The notes: generated by a model not told the origin, from the letters alone. Shown: positions 39,512-48,585, numbered from the stretch's first letter. The stretch is DNA of 64,000 nt from Phaeacidiphilus oryzae TH49 (GCF_000744815.1 NZ_JQMQ01000004.1:682001-746000), one strand, 5' to 3'. Numbers and translations are program-made.

Positions 39512-40086
39512 GCCGGCCGCTGAGGGTCGTCGTCGTCAACGGCAGCCCCAACGAGCGCTCCCGGACGATGGGGCTGGCCGGCCTGGTGACCTCCCGGCTG
39601 GAGGAACTCCTGCCGGTCGAAGTCCACCGGATCGACGTCTACCGACTGGGGCACGGCTTCACGGACGCCGTCCTCCGCGAGGAGGTCTCGCCCGAGGTCG
39701 AACAGCGGATTCGGCTGGCCGAAGGGGCCGACGTCCTCGTCGCCGCGACCCCGGTGTTCCGGGCCTCGTACGCCGGGATGTTCAAGCACTTCTTCGACCT
39801 CGTCGACCAGTACGCCCTGGCGAACAAGCCCGTCATCCTGGTGGCCACCGGCGGAAGCGACCGGCACGCGCTCGTCATCGAGCACGCCCTCCGACCGCTG
39901 TTCGCCTTCTTCCAGGCCGCCACCGCGCCGGTCGGCTTCTACGCCAACGCCGGCGACTTCGACGGCACCCTGGTCCTCAACGGCGAGGTCTACAGCCGCG
40001 TCGAGATGGGCCTCAACGACATCGTGGCCCAGCTGAAGGCCCTGAGCGACGGCCTCGGCGACGGAGCCGGCGCCACCGCGGCCTGA
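39508..40086 (+). CDS. NAD(P)H-dependent FMN reductase
   Basis: The 192-residue flavodoxin-fold protein has the flavin phosphate loop NGSPNERSRT, the active-site region TPVFRASYAGMFKHFFDLVD, and VATGGSDRHALVIEHALRP, as in SsuE/MsuE-type reductases. It overlaps the LLM gene (ATGA) and probably supplies it with reduced FMN. Confidence 0.9.
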   Translation: MSRPLRVVVVNGSPNERSRTMGLAGLVTSRLEELLPVEVHRIDVYRLGHGFTDAVLREEVSPEVEQRIRLAEGADVLVAATPVFRASYAGMFKHFFDLVDQYALANKPVILVATGGSDRHALVIEHALRPLFAFFQAATAPVGFYANAGDFDGTLVLNGEVYSRVEMGLNDIVAQLKALSDGLGDGAGATAA

Positions 40087-40143
40087 CGGCACCCTGCACA
40101 GGGCGGTCGCCGCCGACCCGAGGGAACACACCCTCCTCCAGGA

Positions 40144-40173
40144 CGCCTGGGCCATGGGCCATGGGCCCAGGCG
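40144..40173. terminator. bidirectional terminator
   Basis: CGCCTGGGC (40144-40152) pairs with GCCCAGGCG (40165-40173) over 9 bp; the loop contains a repeated CATGG. It lies between converging genes. Confidence 0.6.
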
Positions 40174-40214
40174 CCGACCTCGCCGAGCCGTGGGGCGGTG
40201 GGGAGCTGGACCCC

Positions 40215-41462
40215 TCAGTGGCGCAGCATCCGGGAGCCGGAGAGGAGGACGAGGAGCGCGGCGAAGGCGAGCAGGCTGACCAGGACCGGGAGTGCGGGCC
40301 AGACGGTGAGGGCGGCGGCGGTGAGCAGTGGCGGGATGGTCATGCCGGCGTAGGCGATGAGGAAGGTGCCGGCGAGGGCCTCGCCTCGGCGCTCCGCGTC
40401 CGCGACCGCGGCGACGGTGCCGAGGGCGGCGCGGAACAGGATGCCGATGCCTGCGCCGGTGATCCCGCCGCCGACGAGGAACAGTGCGAGCGAGGCGATG
40501 ACGGCGGCGATGCCGGTGCTGACCAGGCCGAGTGCGGCGAGTGCGATGGCCAGCCGGATCTGCGGACCGGGTGCCAGCCGGACCGTGGCGATCTGTGCCA
40601 GGGCGGCCGCCATGAAGAGGACGAACGGCGACAGGCCGGCGAGGAGGTGCGAGTGCAGCCCCAGAAGCGCCACCAGGAAGGTCGAGGACAGGCCCATGAG
40701 GGTGCCGAACACGGCGAACGCCCCGAACGCCGCCGCTCCGGCCGCCCAGAAGGCGCCCCGGCCGGCCGCCGGCACCGCGACGCGCTGGGGCCGGTAGGCA
40801 GGGCGCTCCTCGCGGCGCTCGACCGTCTCGGGGACGAAGGCGACCAGGATCCCTTCGACGGCCAGGAGGATGGCGAAGGCCAGGTAGGGAGTGCTGAGCG
40901 GCCGCGTCGACCAGGTCGCGAGGAGGCCGCCGATCAGCGGGCCGAGGCCGATGCCGCCCAGGTTGGCGAAGGTCGACACCAGGGCGACGCGGCCCTTGGC
41001 GTGGTTGGCCGCCGCGCCGAGTTCGGACAGGTGGGCGGTCGCGGTGGCGGTGAGGATGCCGATGCCGAGTCCGCTGACGAAGCGGGCCAGGAGGAGGCCG
41101 GCGACGTCGTTCCAGACGAGGAAGAGGATCGCGGCCAGCAGGTTGAGGAGCAGCGAGCCGAGGATGACGCGTCGGCGTCCGAGCCAGTCCGAGACGTGTC
41201 CCGCGAGATACAGGCTCAGCATCACCCCGACCGCGTAGGCGGCGAAGATGACGGTGAGGACGATCGTCGGGAAGCCGTCGCGCTGCTGGTAGATCGCGTA
41301 GAGGGGGGTCGGGACAGCGCAGAACGCGAGTTCGCTCGCGAAGGCGAGGGCGATGATCCAGAACCCGGCACCATGCGGGAGCCGTCCAGGGGCAGCGGAC
41401 AGGGGCGGGGTCGGCGTCGGCGTCGGTGCCGGAGTCGGCGGGGGAGCCGCGGTTGTCGTCAT
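40215..41462 (-). CDS. MFS transporter
   Basis: The ATG at 41462 (MTTTAAPPPTP) gives 415 residues; GGAGG is only two bases away, so the ATG at 41489 is an alternative. After a Pro/Thr-rich N-terminal tail the protein has about 12 hydrophobic segments and the MFS loop 2-3 motif GHVSDWLGRRRVILG, with RFVSGLGIGILTATATAHLSEL typical of drug/metabolite exporters. It is divergent from a LysR regulator. Confidence 0.88.
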   Translation of the reverse strand: MTTTAAPPPTPAPTPTPTPPLSAAPGRLPHGAGFWIIALAFASELAFCAVPTPLYAIYQQRDGFPTIVLTVIFAAYAVGVMLSLYLAGHVSDWLGRRRVILGSLLLNLLAAILFLVWNDVAGLLLARFVSGLGIGILTATATAHLSELGAAANHAKGRVALVSTFANLGGIGLGPLIGGLLATWSTRPLSTPYLAFAILLAVEGILVAFVPETVERREERPAYRPQRVAVPAAGRGAFWAAGAAAFGAFAVFGTLMGLSSTFLVALLGLHSHLLAGLSPFVLFMAAALAQIATVRLAPGPQIRLAIALAALGLVSTGIAAVIASLALFLVGGGITGAGIGILFRAALGTVAAVADAERRGEALAGTFLIAYAGMTIPPLLTAAALTVWPALPVLVSLLAFAALLVLLSGSRMLRH

Positions 41463-41553
41463 GCCTCCATGCTCGGCACCCCATGTCATCGCGTCCAACG
41501 CATACTCTTGGTCACAGTCATCGACCAGGACGATGGTAGAGGAGGCGCGAGGT

Positions 41554-42426
41554 ATGGAGACCCGGCTGGTCGAGTACGCGATCGCGGTCGCCGATGAGCT
41601 GAGCTTCACCCGAGCCGCGCAGCGGGTCTACGCGGGACAGTCGACCGTCTCCGCCGGCGTCCGGGCGCTGGAGCGGGAGCTCGGCACCGCGCTCTTCGAG
41701 CGGAACCAGCGGGGGGTGCGGATCACCCCCGCCGGCGAGGCGGTGCTGCCCGCGCTTCGCGCGCTGGTCGACGCCGAGGCCCGGGCCCGCACCGCCGCCG
41801 ACCCCCGGGGCGAGCTGCGGGGGCAGCTGCGCATCGGGGTGTTCTCCAGCGTGAGCTACCTCGCGATCCCGCGCGTCATCGGCGCCTTCCATCGCGAACA
41901 CCCGCTGGTCGACCTGCGACTGCGCGCGTCCGCGTCCGGCTCGGCAGAGCTCGCCGAAGCCGTCCGGCGCGGGCGGCTGGACCTGAGCATGTACGGGCTA
42001 CCGGCGGCCACCGCGGGCCCAGGCCTGGCGGTGCACCGCCTCGCCACCTCGCGCTACGTGGTCGTCCTCCCGGCCGGCCACGAACTCGCCTCGCGTCCGG
42101 AACTGGCGCTGACGGACCTCGCGGGCGAGCGCTTCGTGGACGCCCCGGTCGGCTTCGGCAACCGGGACGTCCTCGACGCCGCGCTCGGCGCGCGCGGATT
42201 CCTGCGCGACGTACGGGCGGAGGCGACCGAGACCAGCGCGATCCCGGTCTTCGTCGCGAACGGCCTCGGCATCGCGCTCCTTCCCGACCTGCTGCTCCCG
42301 ACGAGCGAGGGCATCGAGGTCGTCCCGCTGAAGGAGCGCATCACCTGGGAGGTCAACGTCGTCACGCGTCCCTCGACCGGCGAGGCCACCGCGGCGCTGC
42401 TCCGGCAACTGCTCGCCGCCTATTGA
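41554..42426 (+). CDS. LysR family regulator
   Basis: The ATG at 41554 (METRLVEYAIAVADEL) follows GGAGG. The 290-residue protein has the LysR HTH (LSFTRAAQRVYAGQSTVSAG, VRALERELGTALFER) and a substrate-binding domain starting GQLRIGVFSSVSYLAIPRV. It probably controls the divergent MFS exporter in response to its substrate. Confidence 0.92.
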   Translation: METRLVEYAIAVADELSFTRAAQRVYAGQSTVSAGVRALERELGTALFERNQRGVRITPAGEAVLPALRALVDAEARARTAADPRGELRGQLRIGVFSSVSYLAIPRVIGAFHREHPLVDLRLRASASGSAELAEAVRRGRLDLSMYGLPAATAGPGLAVHRLATSRYVVVLPAGHELASRPELALTDLAGERFVDAPVGFGNRDVLDAALGARGFLRDVRAEATETSAIPVFVANGLGIALLPDLLLPTSEGIEVVPLKERITWEVNVVTRPSTGEATAALLRQLLAAY

Positions 42427-42434
42427 CCCCTGGG

Positions 42435-42453
42435 CCTCCCGGCGGCCGGGAGG
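42435..42453. terminator. bidirectional terminator
   Basis: CCTCCCGG (42435-42442) and CCGGGAGG (42446-42453) form an 8-bp hairpin with a 3-base loop, directly between the LysR and antiporter stops. Confidence 0.7.
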
Positions 42454-42454
42454 G

Positions 42455-43960
42455 TCATGCGGCCTCGGGCACGGGAGATGGCGAGGTCCGCTCCGCGGGG
42501 ACGGCCTGCCGGGCGATGCCGATGCCGGTGTAGCCGCAGACCAGGGCCATGACGATGCCGAGGTAGTTGAGGAAGGCGTAGGGGGCGTAGGCGAGGGTGG
42601 CCACCCCGAGGGTGGTGGACATGTACGTCGCGGCCTCGGTCCACGGCACCAGCGGCACGACGACCGTGCCGGAGTCCTCCAGGGTGCGGGAGAGGTTCTT
42701 CGGGGCGAGCCCGCGCTGCGGGTAGACGTCCTTGAACGCCTGGCCGGGCACGATGATGGCCAGGTAGGACACCCCCATGGCGCAGGCCGCGCCCAACGAG
42801 GACAGGGCGGTGGCGAGGATGATCCCCCCGGTGCGGCGTACCCGGCCGAGCAGCCGGCCCATCAGCACCTCCAGGCTGCCCGTCTCCATCAGGATCCCCG
42901 CGTAGGCGAACCCGGCCAGGCCGATCAGCATCGTCGAGGCCATCGAGGACATCCCGCCCCGGTTGAGGAGGGTGGCCGCCGAGTCAGGGAGGTGGGCGGG
43001 GTCGAGCCCGCCGTGGCCGGCCAGCATCGCGGTGGTGAAGCCGGTGGAGGCCGTCTCGCAGATCTGGCTCAGCGAGAAGTGCTGGATCACCCCGCCCAGC
43101 AGCGCGGCGAGCGCCGAGGAGGCGACGATGGTGGGCAGTGCCGGCTTCTTGAGCAGCGCGCCCGCCAGGATGACCACCGGCGGCAGCAGAAGCAGCAGGT
43201 TGAAGTGGAAGCCGTGCTCCAGAGCCCTCTGCAGCGCGTCGGCGCGGACGCCGGCCCCGGGGGAGGAGTGCTGCGTCCGGCCGAGGATCAGGTACAGCAG
43301 CCCGGATATGACCGCGGCCGGTCCCGTGGTGTAGAGCAGATGCCTGATGTGCTCGAAGAGAGTGGAACCCGCCACTGCCGGGGCCAGGTTGGTGGTGTCC
43401 GACATCGGCGACATCTTGTCGCCGAAGTAGGCGCCGGAGATGATCGCGCCCGCCGTCATCGGCAGCGACACGTCCAGCCCGCGGGCCACGCCGATCAGCG
43501 CCACCCCGACGGTGCCGACGGCCCCCCACGAGGTACCGGTCATGGTCGAGACCACCAGGGTGATCAGGAAGGACAGCACGACGATCCAGCCGGGCTGGAT
43601 GGCCCCCAGGCCCCAGTCGACGATCATCGGGATGGTGCCGCTGATCGTCCAGGTGCCGATCAGCATCCCGATGGAGATCAGGATCAGCAGTGCGGGCATC
43701 GCCGCGTCGATCTTCGACCGGATGCCGGTGAGCATCCGCTCCCAGGTCACCCCCAGTACCCGGGCCACGATCCCGGTCACCGCACAGGCGGCGACCAGGA
43801 GGACGACCGGGTCCAACCCCAGCCAGACGGTCCCACTGATCATCAGCGCCAACATGAGGACGACCGGCAGCGCGGCCACCCAGAGGCCGGGCGTGGGCCG
43901 TGCGGGAGGAGAGGCGGTGGGGCCGGGGGTGGGCGTGGTCGGGTCGTCAGGGAGCGGCAT
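42455..43960 (-). CDS. NhaC-type Na+/H+ antiporter
   Basis: The ATG follows TTGGAG. The 501-residue membrane protein has about 11 hydrophobic segments and NhaC-family blocks: SIGMLIGTWTISGTIPMIV, GTSWGAVGTVGVALIGVA, GAYFGDKMSPMSDTTNLAPA and LVPWTEAATYMSTTLGV. NhaC proteins exchange protons for sodium, and some transport organic acids or amino acids. It lies downstream of the GntR gene on the same strand, about 180 bases away. Confidence 0.9.
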   Translation of the reverse strand: MPLPDDPTTPTPGPTASPPARPTPGLWVAALPVVLMLALMISGTVWLGLDPVVLLVAACAVTGIVARVLGVTWERMLTGIRSKIDAAMPALLILISIGMLIGTWTISGTIPMIVDWGLGAIQPGWIVVLSFLITLVVSTMTGTSWGAVGTVGVALIGVARGLDVSLPMTAGAIISGAYFGDKMSPMSDTTNLAPAVAGSTLFEHIRHLLYTTGPAAVISGLLYLILGRTQHSSPGAGVRADALQRALEHGFHFNLLLLLPPVVILAGALLKKPALPTIVASSALAALLGGVIQHFSLSQICETASTGFTTAMLAGHGGLDPAHLPDSAATLLNRGGMSSMASTMLIGLAGFAYAGILMETGSLEVLMGRLLGRVRRTGGIILATALSSLGAACAMGVSYLAIIVPGQAFKDVYPQRGLAPKNLSRTLEDSGTVVVPLVPWTEAATYMSTTLGVATLAYAPYAFLNYLGIVMALVCGYTGIGIARQAVPAERTSPSPVPEAA

Positions 43961-44141
43961 GCGGGTACTCCAAAGGCCCAGCCGACTGGGCAGGGTGAGG
44001 GCGGTCGGGGGAGCGGATGGGGGACGGAGGGATGGGCGGTGCGGGGAGAGGCCGGCGGAGCCACCGGGGCCCGGCGCTGTCCGGTCCGGTCAGGCCGTCA
44101 CGCCGGTCGGGCGGTCACGCCGGTCGGGGCCGAAGAGCCTG

Positions 44142-44792
44142 TCACGCCTGGGAGAGGGCATTCGTCATCTGGACCCGTACACGCTCCAGATGGACGCGCA
44201 TCAGCTCGGCGGCGCGCTCGGCGGCGCCCGCGGCGATCGCGTCGGCGATCTGCTCGTGGTCCTCCAGGGAGGCCGCGGTGTGCTCGACGGGCACCTCGAT
44301 CGTGCTGCGCAGCAGGATGATCTGCTGCTGTACGCGCCACAGCTCCTCGGCGATCCGCGGGCTGCTCGCCGTCGCGGTGAGCGTCCGGTGGAAGTCGAGG
44401 TCCAGCCGGTGGACGAAGCGCCGGCTCTCGCGGATGGTTTCGCGGGCCCGGGTGCAGGCGGCCTGGAGCGCCGCGACGTCCTGGTCGGTGCGGCGGTCGG
44501 CGGCCAGCCGGGAGGCCGCCGTTTCCAGTGCCGTGCGCAGTTCGAAGAGCGCTTGCACGTCGTCGGCGTCGGCCTGGAAGACGGTCGCGCCCCGGTTGGG
44601 GGTGTGGACGAGCAGTCCCTCACTGACCAGTTGTCGCACGGCCTCGCGCAGAGGGCCCCGGCTGATACCGAGTTCCTGGGCGAGTGTCACCTCGTTGACC
44701 CGGGTCCCGGGGGCGAGGCTGCCGCTGAGGAGGCGCTCACGGAGGACTTCCGCGAGCTGGACGGCGAGGCCGCGCTGCAGGGTGGTGGTCAT
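44142..44792 (-). CDS. GntR family regulator, FCD subfamily
   Basis: The ATG at 44792 (MTTTLQRGLAVQLAEVL) follows GGAGGCGAG. The 216-residue protein has the GntR winged helix (PGTRVNEVTLAQELGISRGP, LREAVRQLVSEGLLVHTPNRG) and an FCD effector domain (FELRTALETAASRLAADR, RLDLDFHRTLTATASS). It is divergent from an asparaginase gene and upstream of the antiporter, and probably regulates both through the boxes at 44821-44927. Confidence 0.92.
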   Translation of the reverse strand: MTTTLQRGLAVQLAEVLRERLLSGSLAPGTRVNEVTLAQELGISRGPLREAVRQLVSEGLLVHTPNRGATVFQADADDVQALFELRTALETAASRLAADRRTDQDVAALQAACTRARETIRESRRFVHRLDLDFHRTLTATASSPRIAEELWRVQQQIILLRSTIEVPVEHTAASLEDHEQIADAIAAGAAERAAELMRVHLERVRVQMTNALSQA

Positions 44793-44820
44793 CGTCGTCT
44801 CGCCTCCGGTCCAATGAAAG

Positions 44821-44835
44821 TGTCGACAGTTGACA
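44821..44835. promoter_or_regulatory. GntR operator copy 1
   Basis: TGTCGACAGTTGACA is palindromic at 12 of 15 positions (centre counted as a mismatch). Confidence 0.6.
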
Positions 44836-44912
44836 GGCTGTCGGGCACGGCTGTCAAGATCCGCGCCGGGAGCGCTGAGCGCGCTCGACAGTTCATCACC
44901 GGGGGTGATAAG

Positions 44913-44927
44913 TGTCAACAGTTGTCA
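44913..44927. promoter_or_regulatory. GntR operator copy 2
   Basis: TGTCAACAGTTGTCA matches the box at 44821-44835 at 13 of 15 positions. A third partial match, TCGACAGTT, lies at about 44885-44893. Confidence 0.6.
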
Positions 44928-44961
44928 GTTTCTTGAACGACTACGAGAGCGGTGGACTGCG

Positions 44962-45909
44962 ATGCACACGGTGGTGGCAGAGGTGTGGCGGGGCGATTTC
45001 CTGGAATCCGCACACCACGGAACGGTGTGGGCGGCCGGCCCCGACGGCGCCGAGGCGCTGCGGATAGGCGACGTCGACGCGCCGGTCTACCCGCGCTCCT
45101 CCAACAAGCCCCTGCAGGCCGTCGGCATGCTGCGCGCAGGGCTGGACCTCGACGGGGAACTGCTCGCCCTCGCCTGTGCCAGCCACTCCGGGGAGTCCTT
45201 CCATCTCGACGGAGTCCGCGCCGTTCTGGCCTCCGCGGGCCTCGATGTGGGCGCACTGCGCTGCACTGCGGCCCTCCCCATCGGCGAGGACGCCCTGCGC
45301 GCCCACCTCGCGGCGGGCGGCACGCCGAGCCCGCTGACCATGAACTGCTCCGGCAAGCATGCGGCGATGCTGGCCACCTGTGTGGCGAACGGCTGGGACA
45401 CCGAGAGCTACCTCGACCCCGCCCACCCCCTGCAGCAGGCGCTGTGCGCGACGGTGGAGGACCTGGCCGGCGAGAAGGTCGCCGCCACCGGCGTGGACGG
45501 CTGCGGGGCACCGCTCTTCGCCTTCAGCCTGCGCGGGCTCGCGCGTGCCTTCGGCACCCTGGCCCGCGCCGAGCGGGGCACTCTCGAGCACCGGGTCGCC
45601 CAGGCGATGAGCGGCCACCCGCAGTACGTCGGCGGCACCGGCCGGGACGTCACGCGGCTGATGGGCGCCCTGCCGGGTGCGGTCGCCAAGGACGGTGCCG
45701 AGGGCGTCTACGCGATCGGCCTCCCGGACGGTTCCGCCGCCGCCCTCAAGATCACTGACGGCTCGTCCCGCGCCCGCCCGGTCGTCATGGCCGCGGCCCT
45801 CCGCCGCCTCGGCGTCGACACCGCCTCCGACGCCGTCCTCGACTCCCTCTCCACCGCCCCCGTCCTCGGCCACGGCCGACCGGTGGGAGCCATCCGGCCC
45901 ACCTTCTGA
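44962..45909 (+). CDS. L-asparaginase II family protein
   Basis: The ATG at 44962 (MHTVVAEVWRGDFLES) gives 315 residues. The PF06089 pattern is visible: HHGTVWAAGPDG, YPRSSNKPLQAVGML, LACASHSGE, MNCSGKHAAML, GVDGCGAPLFAFSL and GTGRDVTRLM. The family hydrolyses asparagine to aspartate and ammonia and is unrelated in sequence to EcAII. It is divergent from the GntR gene that probably controls it. Confidence 0.9.
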   Translation: MHTVVAEVWRGDFLESAHHGTVWAAGPDGAEALRIGDVDAPVYPRSSNKPLQAVGMLRAGLDLDGELLALACASHSGESFHLDGVRAVLASAGLDVGALRCTAALPIGEDALRAHLAAGGTPSPLTMNCSGKHAAMLATCVANGWDTESYLDPAHPLQQALCATVEDLAGEKVAATGVDGCGAPLFAFSLRGLARAFGTLARAERGTLEHRVAQAMSGHPQYVGGTGRDVTRLMGALPGAVAKDGAEGVYAIGLPDGSAAALKITDGSSRARPVVMAAALRRLGVDTASDAVLDSLSTAPVLGHGRPVGAIRPTF

Positions 45910-45925
45910 ACGGCTCCTCGCCGAC

Positions 45926-45958
45926 GCGGCACGGCGCGGCACGGCGCGGCACGGCGCG
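45926..45958. repeat. 10-bp tandem repeat
   Basis: GCGGCACGGC is repeated three times followed by a partial copy, in the gap after the asparaginase gene. Confidence 0.6.
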
Positions 45959-46089
45959 GACCGGTGCGGACCGCAACCCGAGAGGGAGGTCTGCGGCTGC
46001 GGCTGCGAGCCCTCCCGACCGGCGCCGGCCACGCCGCCCTCCGCCGGCAAGGGCGTTGGGCGGTGTGACCCGGCCACCGCGGGCGTGGA

Positions 46090-46689
46090 TCAGGGTGTGT
46101 CGTACTCGCTGAAGTACGGCCTACTGCTGCCGAACTGCTCGGTCTTGTACCAGCTCGCGGGTTGTTCGGCGGAAACGTCGATGTAGTCGGTCATCCAGTG
46201 GTAGACCGCGTTCTCCGAGAAGGTGATGTCGACGTCGATCTCGTCGGCCTGTGCGCACGTCTTGTTGAAGATCCAGTGCACGAGCGGCACGCACTGCTTG
46301 ACGATCAGCCGCAGTCGGAAGAACTTCGCGTTCGGTCCCGCCGGAATCGGGGTGTTGAGGATCCCTTCGATCTCGTACTGGTCGAAGCCTGCCCAGCCAC
46401 TGGTGTCTTGGTTGGTGATGGTGGCTGTCCACGCGGTGGGCGGCTGGTCGACGCATCCCGCGAAGTCCACGCCCACATTCCCGGCGGTGTAGCGGCCGCC
46501 GAGGACCGGCCATACGTCAGGGCCGTTCTTCTCGAGGAAGAAGGTGCGGTGTCCCTCGACGCACCGCCCCTGGGGTCCTTGATGGTGGGCGACGGGCGGT
46601 GCGGCGGCCATGGCCTGCGGCCCGGTGGCCAGGCTGAGGGTGGCGGCGATGGCGAACGCGGTGACGATGCCGCGCTTTGTTGTGCGCAT
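46090..46689 (-). CDS. secreted protein of unknown function
   Basis: The ATG at 46689 (MRTTKRGIVTAFAIAATLSL) follows AGGGGG and gives a typical signal peptide cleaved after GPQAMA. The 199-residue product is rich in aromatic residues and has four cysteines in the mature part (GRCVEG, FAGCVD, KQCVPLVHW, KTCAQAD), probably in two disulfides. No family is recognised. Confidence 0.75.
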   Translation of the reverse strand: MRTTKRGIVTAFAIAATLSLATGPQAMAAAPPVAHHQGPQGRCVEGHRTFFLEKNGPDVWPVLGGRYTAGNVGVDFAGCVDQPPTAWTATITNQDTSGWAGFDQYEIEGILNTPIPAGPNAKFFRLRLIVKQCVPLVHWIFNKTCAQADEIDVDITFSENAVYHWMTDYIDVSAEQPASWYKTEQFGSSRPYFSEYDTP

Positions 46690-46984
46690 GATTCCCCCTG
46701 GTCGTGCTGTCATGTACTCACTCAGGTTGCCTGAGGCGCTCCCAGCTCCGCGCTCGGAATAGAGGAGTTCGGATGGGGAGATTCCGCCACTTTTCCCTTG
46801 CGGCGGCCTAAAGAGCGCAGGTCGGGCGCCTGATCGGTGAGCGCCTGGAGACCGTCGGCGTCCGCTGGGGCCTGCCCGGCGCTAAAACGATCCGCCGCCT
46901 GAGGGTCTCCAGGTCTGTCGGCACAGACAGAGGACGGCTGCCCTCGCGGCATCCCTGCCCGTGGGCAATCGCCATGCCTTGCCC
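46690..46984. other. 295-base spacer with a transposase-like scrap
   Basis: No intact gene is seen. It contains the leader of the secreted-protein gene on the minus strand and, on the plus strand, the fragment described at 46815-46920. Confidence 0.45.
46815..46920 (+). pseudogene. possible ISKra4-like transposase fragment
   Basis: The plus frame reads GRLIGERLETVGVRWGLPGA then KTIRRLRVSRSVG. This resembles the conserved GARWGLxGAEAxLxLRAL region near the C-terminus of ISKra4-family transposases, with no start, no other domain and no inverted repeats nearby. The match is from memory of the family and short, so confidence is low. Confidence 0.35.
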
Positions 46985-47845
46985 TTAGCTGCGACCCGCG
47001 TAAAGAGCCTGGGTGCTGCCCCAGAGGCTGCTGCGGTTGAGGTGGTTCGGATGCCGTCGAACCATGGCCTGGTAGAAGCGTTCCGGTGTCGGCTCTGTCG
47101 CGAGGAGTTCGTCGACGTCGGTGAGGTAGCGGCGGGTCTGCCGGATCTGTCGGGCCGCGTCGTCGTCGTGCTCGCGGTTCTTGTGGCCGGCGATGATTCT
47201 GCGTGCGCCGAGGTCTTCGAGTACGGCGATGGCCTGGCGCCAGGCGTCCCGGCCTCCGTCGAGGGATTCGACGAGGTACTGGTGGACGCCGTTGTAGACG
47301 ACGTCTCCGGCGACGACGAGGTCGAGGTCGGGGGCGTGGAGCACGCTGGTGGCGTCGGTGTCGCTGTGGCCGACGTCGATGACGGAGAGTTCATGTCCTT
47401 CGAGGACGAGCGTGTTGTCGAGGCGCTCGGCGGCGATGGCCGTGACGGGCGATGCCGGGATCTGTCCGGGCAGGATCTTGTCCCAGAATCCGGCGCGTGC
47501 CCGGGCCGCGCGGTGCATCTGCTCGATGGTCCCGGCCGTGGCCACCACCTGGGCCTCGGGGAACCGGTCGGCCAGGCTCGCGGCGGTGAACCAGTGGTCT
47601 CCGTGGGCGTGGGTGGCGAAGATGTGGGTGAGCGTTCTGCCGGTCGCGTGGACGCGGTCTGCGACGCTCTGCGCCTGTGCGGCGGTCAGGGGCGGATCGA
47701 CCAGTATCGCCTCGCGCCGGCCATAGATGAGTGTGGTGGACACCGGCGCCCAGGTGCGGGCGCCGCCGTCCGGCAGGCGATCGGGCAGGGCGAGCGCGAT
47801 GGCGGGGGACACGAGGACCTCGTAGTCCAGGCCGATGGTGGTCAC
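46985..47845 (-). CDS. MBL-fold metallo-hydrolase
   Basis: The GTG at 47845 (VTTIGLDYEVLVSPA) overlaps the stop of the upstream SDR gene (GTGA). The 286-residue protein has the full beta-lactamase-fold metal motif FATHAHGDHWF, VIDVGHSDTDATSVLHAPDL, AGDVVYNGVHQYL and IIAGHKNREHDDD. It is probably a cytoplasmic hydrolase acting after the SDR in a two-gene operon under the divergent MarR protein. Confidence 0.9.
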   Translation of the reverse strand: MTTIGLDYEVLVSPAIALALPDRLPDGGARTWAPVSTTLIYGRREAILVDPPLTAAQAQSVADRVHATGRTLTHIFATHAHGDHWFTAASLADRFPEAQVVATAGTIEQMHRAARARAGFWDKILPGQIPASPVTAIAAERLDNTLVLEGHELSVIDVGHSDTDATSVLHAPDLDLVVAGDVVYNGVHQYLVESLDGGRDAWRQAIAVLEDLGARRIIAGHKNREHDDDAARQIRQTRRYLTDVDELLATEPTPERFYQAMVRRHPNHLNRSSLWGSTQALYAGRS

Positions 47846-48585
47846 TGCGCCGCTCCGATCGAGACGAGGGCGTCTTCGGCCTGGGTTCGGTTGAGCAGCC
47901 GCACGTGTCGGCCCGGTTGCGTCGACGCGGACGCCGCGACGGCGACCGCGCCGATCTGTGCGGACGTGACCTGGGCCGGGTCGGTGGTCTCGGTGAAGCG
48001 GGTCGCCACGGGGCCGAGTTCGAGCAGGAACACGCGCTTGGCGTTTCCGAGCTCGGCGGCGACCACCCGGTGCATCATCGCCAGCGCGGCCTGCTCCATG
48101 CTGACCAGTCCGCTGCCGGGAACCGGGGAGTGGGCTGACTCGCCCACGACTATGGAGTACGCGCCCTGCTGTGTCAGCCGAGGCAGAGCCGCGCGCAGCA
48201 TGGCCATGTGGGTGGTCGCCAGTGCCACGAAGGCGCCCTGCCAGTCGGTCTCGTCGATCTCCCACAGCCGCTTGCCGTACCACCAGCCGCCGATCGGGGC
48301 GAGGACGTCGTCCACACCGCCCAGCCGCTCGACCATGGTCGCCACGAGCTTCTCGGCGCCCTCGAAGCTGGTGTAGTCGTGCTCGAACAGGTGGAGGCGC
48401 TCGTTCGCCGCAGTGCCGAGGAGATCGCGGAACTGATGCGCCCGCTCCTGGCTGCGCGTGGGCACCACGACCTGGGCGCCGGCGGCGAGATAGGCGCGGA
48501 CGGCGCCTTCGCCGACCCCTCCGGTGCCTCCGGGGATCAGCACGCGCCGACCAGAGAGATCGGGAATCGGAACGGTTTCGACCAT
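47842..48585 (-). CDS. atypical SDR family protein
   Basis: The ATG at 48585 (MVETVPIPDLSGRRVLIPGG) lies 10 bases after GAGGAG. The 247-residue protein has the SDR fold with cofactor loop GGTGGVGEG and VVPTRSQER, but the NNAG motif is replaced by APIGGW and the catalytic YxxxK by a segment reading LVSMEQAAL. It may bind NADP without normal dehydrogenase chemistry. It is the first gene of the operon with the MBL protein, controlled by the divergent MarR gene. Confidence 0.85.
   Translation of the reverse strand: MVETVPIPDLSGRRVLIPGGTGGVGEGAVRAYLAAGAQVVVPTRSQERAHQFRDLLGTAANERLHLFEHDYTSFEGAEKLVATMVERLGGVDDVLAPIGGWWYGKRLWEIDETDWQGAFVALATTHMAMLRAALPRLTQQGAYSIVVGESAHSPVPGSGLVSMEQAALAMMHRVVAAELGNAKRVFLLELGPVATRFTETTDPAQVTSAQIGAVAVAASASTQPGRHVRLLNRTQAEDALVSIGAAQ

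Noticed and set aside
40144-40173. CATGG repeats considered as a regulatory site
   Set aside because: They fall in the loop and stem of a terminator between converging genes, where an operator is unlikely.
46722-46952. 76-codon minus-strand frame
   Set aside because: No ribosome site or protein-like pattern; the opposite strand carries the more plausible transposase-like fragment.
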